Assembly: GCF_001956045.1 (NCBI RefSeq)
Contig: NZ_MRTH01000039.1
Span: 12,535 to 76,534 of the forward strand
Direction: 5' to 3'
DNA from: Paenibacillus sp. FSL H7-0331
Lineage (GTDB): Bacteria; Bacillota; Bacilli; Paenibacillales; NBRC-103111
Length of the DNA stretch: 64,000 bases
Shown here: piece by piece, positions 63,003-64,000 of the stretch
How positions within the stretch are numbered: the first letter of the stretch is position 1
How the letters are laid out: each line of letters opens with the position of its first letter
Position numbers and translations under genes: made by a program
The notes under the pieces: generated by a model
What the model was told of the DNA's origin: nothing
What the model saw: only the letters and a program-made list of their open reading frames with translations
The model's database searches: none

Positions 63003-63238
63003 GGCTCTGGCTCTGATGAGAGAAAGGAGAGATGTTTGGCGACAAGGAGATTGAGCAAATTGCAGCTGATGTGGGAATTGAACTGCATGTGCATTGTACC
63101 ATTCGAAAAATGGACTGCGACTCATGGAGAGAATGGGTATCATATTTCCACGTACAGTGGTATCGTATATGGTTAAGGTGCAGCTTTTGCTGTATCCTTG
63201 CTGAGGCCAGCATACAGCTTATCTTTGTATAGTTGAAT
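63003..63238 (+). other. Coding-like debris, possibly the rest of the broken oxidase or another gene
   Basis: Short overlapping frames: 63032-63232 starts MFGDKEIEQIAADVGIELHV behind AAAGGAG, and another ends HGENGYHISTYSGIVYG at 63176. Both look protein-like but neither is recognised, and they change frame in mid-course. Confidence 0.3.
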
Positions 63239-63261
63239 ATTAGGAGAACAAGGAGACCACA

Positions 63262-63867
63262 ATGATGACGAAGAAGAGAATGGACTGGGATGCAGGAACA
63301 TGGATCAATTTACCTTTGTCTTCCCGGAAAGAAGGAGATTTCCTTAAGGTTGTGCCTGAAAAGGGAAAAGACTTTTGGAAAAAGACTTTATATGGTTTTG
63401 AATATGAGGATGGGGCTGCTTTATTGGCGGAATGGGATAACACCGCGGTGGAGGTATCGTTTGAACTCGGATCATTTACGGAGCTATACGATCAGGCAGG
63501 CATTCTGTTGTATCATGGCCCGGAGCAATGGATCAAAACAGGGATTGAAATCAACGACGGCATTCCCCAGCTTTCAGTAGTTGTAACCGATGGCTATTCA
63601 GACTGGTCGTTAGCGGCTGTGCCGGAGTGGGTTGGGGAGGAGGTCACACTACGCGCCTCTATAATGAAGGATGCCGTGATTATCCGGGCACGGACGGAGC
63701 ATCACGGCTGGCGTACGATTCGTGTAGCGCGTTTTCCGTACGAAACCGGAAATCAGGCCGGTCCCTATACTTGTTCACCAACCCGTGCTGGCTTCGAGGT
63801 CACCTTCACTCACTGGGGCTTTACGGAGCCGGATCAAGACCTTCATGTCGATCCTCCCGTAGAATAA
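63262..63867 (+). CDS. DUF1349 domain-containing protein
   Basis: 201-aa soluble protein with a concanavalin-like fold. Family features: VEVSFELGSFTELYDQAGILLYHGPEQWIKTGIE, SDWSLAAVPE and a C-terminal GPYTCSPTRAGFEVTFTHW. Function is unknown; family members often sit near carbohydrate or regulatory genes. AAGGAG lies seven bases before the ATG at 63262. Confidence 0.88.
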   Translation: MMTKKRMDWDAGTWINLPLSSRKEGDFLKVVPEKGKDFWKKTLYGFEYEDGAALLAEWDNTAVEVSFELGSFTELYDQAGILLYHGPEQWIKTGIEINDGIPQLSVVVTDGYSDWSLAAVPEWVGEEVTLRASIMKDAVIIRARTEHHGWRTIRVARFPYETGNQAGPYTCSPTRAGFEVTFTHWGFTEPDQDLHVDPPVE

Positions 63868-64000
63868 ACTTGTACCCAGCACCCTATCATAAGGGAAGCT
63901 TTAGTCCGAAAACCAGAGGCTGTCCCAAACTAACATGGCCTGACGGCCACCACCATGAATGAAAATGTCTTGGCTTGTGAATCTGTATGTTCCATAATGG
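63868..64000. other. Right-end intergenic stretch
   Basis: No gene. GAGGCTGTCCCAAA at 63916-63929 resembles the terminal repeat of some insertion sequences, but the matching element would lie outside the window. Confidence 0.25.

Noticed and set aside
63916..63929. GAGGCTGTCCCAAA as an insertion-sequence end
   Set aside because: Only one end could be in the window and no transposase or matching inverted repeat is visible.
1..64000. tRNA, rRNA, CRISPR arrays, prophage or transposase genes
   Set aside because: No tRNA-like arms, rRNA sequence, regularly spaced repeats or mobile-element enzymes were recognised on either strand.

Overview
The window reads as chromosome of a spore-forming, low-to-mid GC Gram-positive bacterium, most likely Paenibacillus or a close relative. 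The support is strong AGGAGG-type ribosome binding sites, a three-gene GerA-type spore germination operon, an LplB/LplC/lipoprotein sugar importer beside a membrane-anchored AraC sensor, Btr-like AraC regulators fused to binding-protein domains, an Lsa-like ABC-F protein, a YxcD-like protein and YumC-like ferredoxin reductase. No tRNA, rRNA, CRISPR array or intact mobile element was recognised.

Layout. 1-5.1 kb: end of an oligopeptide/dipeptide-type importer (two ATPases) running into a cyclic amidohydrolase, a DapA-like aldolase and a divergent SDR, closed by a terminator. 5.2-10.6 kb: ArsR/SRPBCC pair, small membrane protein, OmpR-type two-component system and a membrane S41 peptidase preceded by an inverted repeat that could hide its ribosome binding site. 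11.2-18.6 kb: glycolipid glycosyltransferase and DedA protein, GNAT, LysR with divergent SDR, TetR with an HXXEE membrane protein and a 29-bp palindromic operator, CDF cation exporter, YxcD-like protein. 18.65-22.7 kb: subtilase remnant, then the germination operon. 22.9-26.9 kb: MFS exporter divergent from a WYL regulator, then an Lsa-like ABC-F gene behind a long leader. 27-36.7 kb: nine minus-strand genes forming one likely sulfur-scavenging operon: importer (ATPase, lipoprotein, two permeases), flavin monooxygenase, class II aldolase, MFS, cysteine synthase, gamma-glutamyltransferase. 37-47.7 kb: metallo-hydrolase, DedA protein, AraC sensor, sugar importer, FAD oxidoreductase and MATE exporter.

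48.3-62.8 kb is the most distinctive part: an iron-siderophore island with seven Fur-box-like sites. It holds four siderophore-binding lipoproteins, three AraC-family regulators, one FecCD permease pair, one ABC exporter and one flavin reductase, but no importer ATPase and no siderophore biosynthesis. Two regulators (49790-51406, 59910-61592) carry a cytoplasmic binding-protein domain as sensor, each beside a lipoprotein of similar sequence. The third (51543-53513) runs in frame, without a stop, through a perfect Fur box and into a complete lipoprotein with its own ribosome binding site and signal peptide. That ORF could make both a free lipoprotein and a membrane-spanning regulator-receptor, and it is the best candidate here for something undescribed.

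The right end (62.8-64 kb) has a decayed pyridoxamine-phosphate-oxidase-like gene and an intact DUF1349 gene. Several other intergenic stretches hold coding-like debris, so this chromosome carries many small gene remnants.
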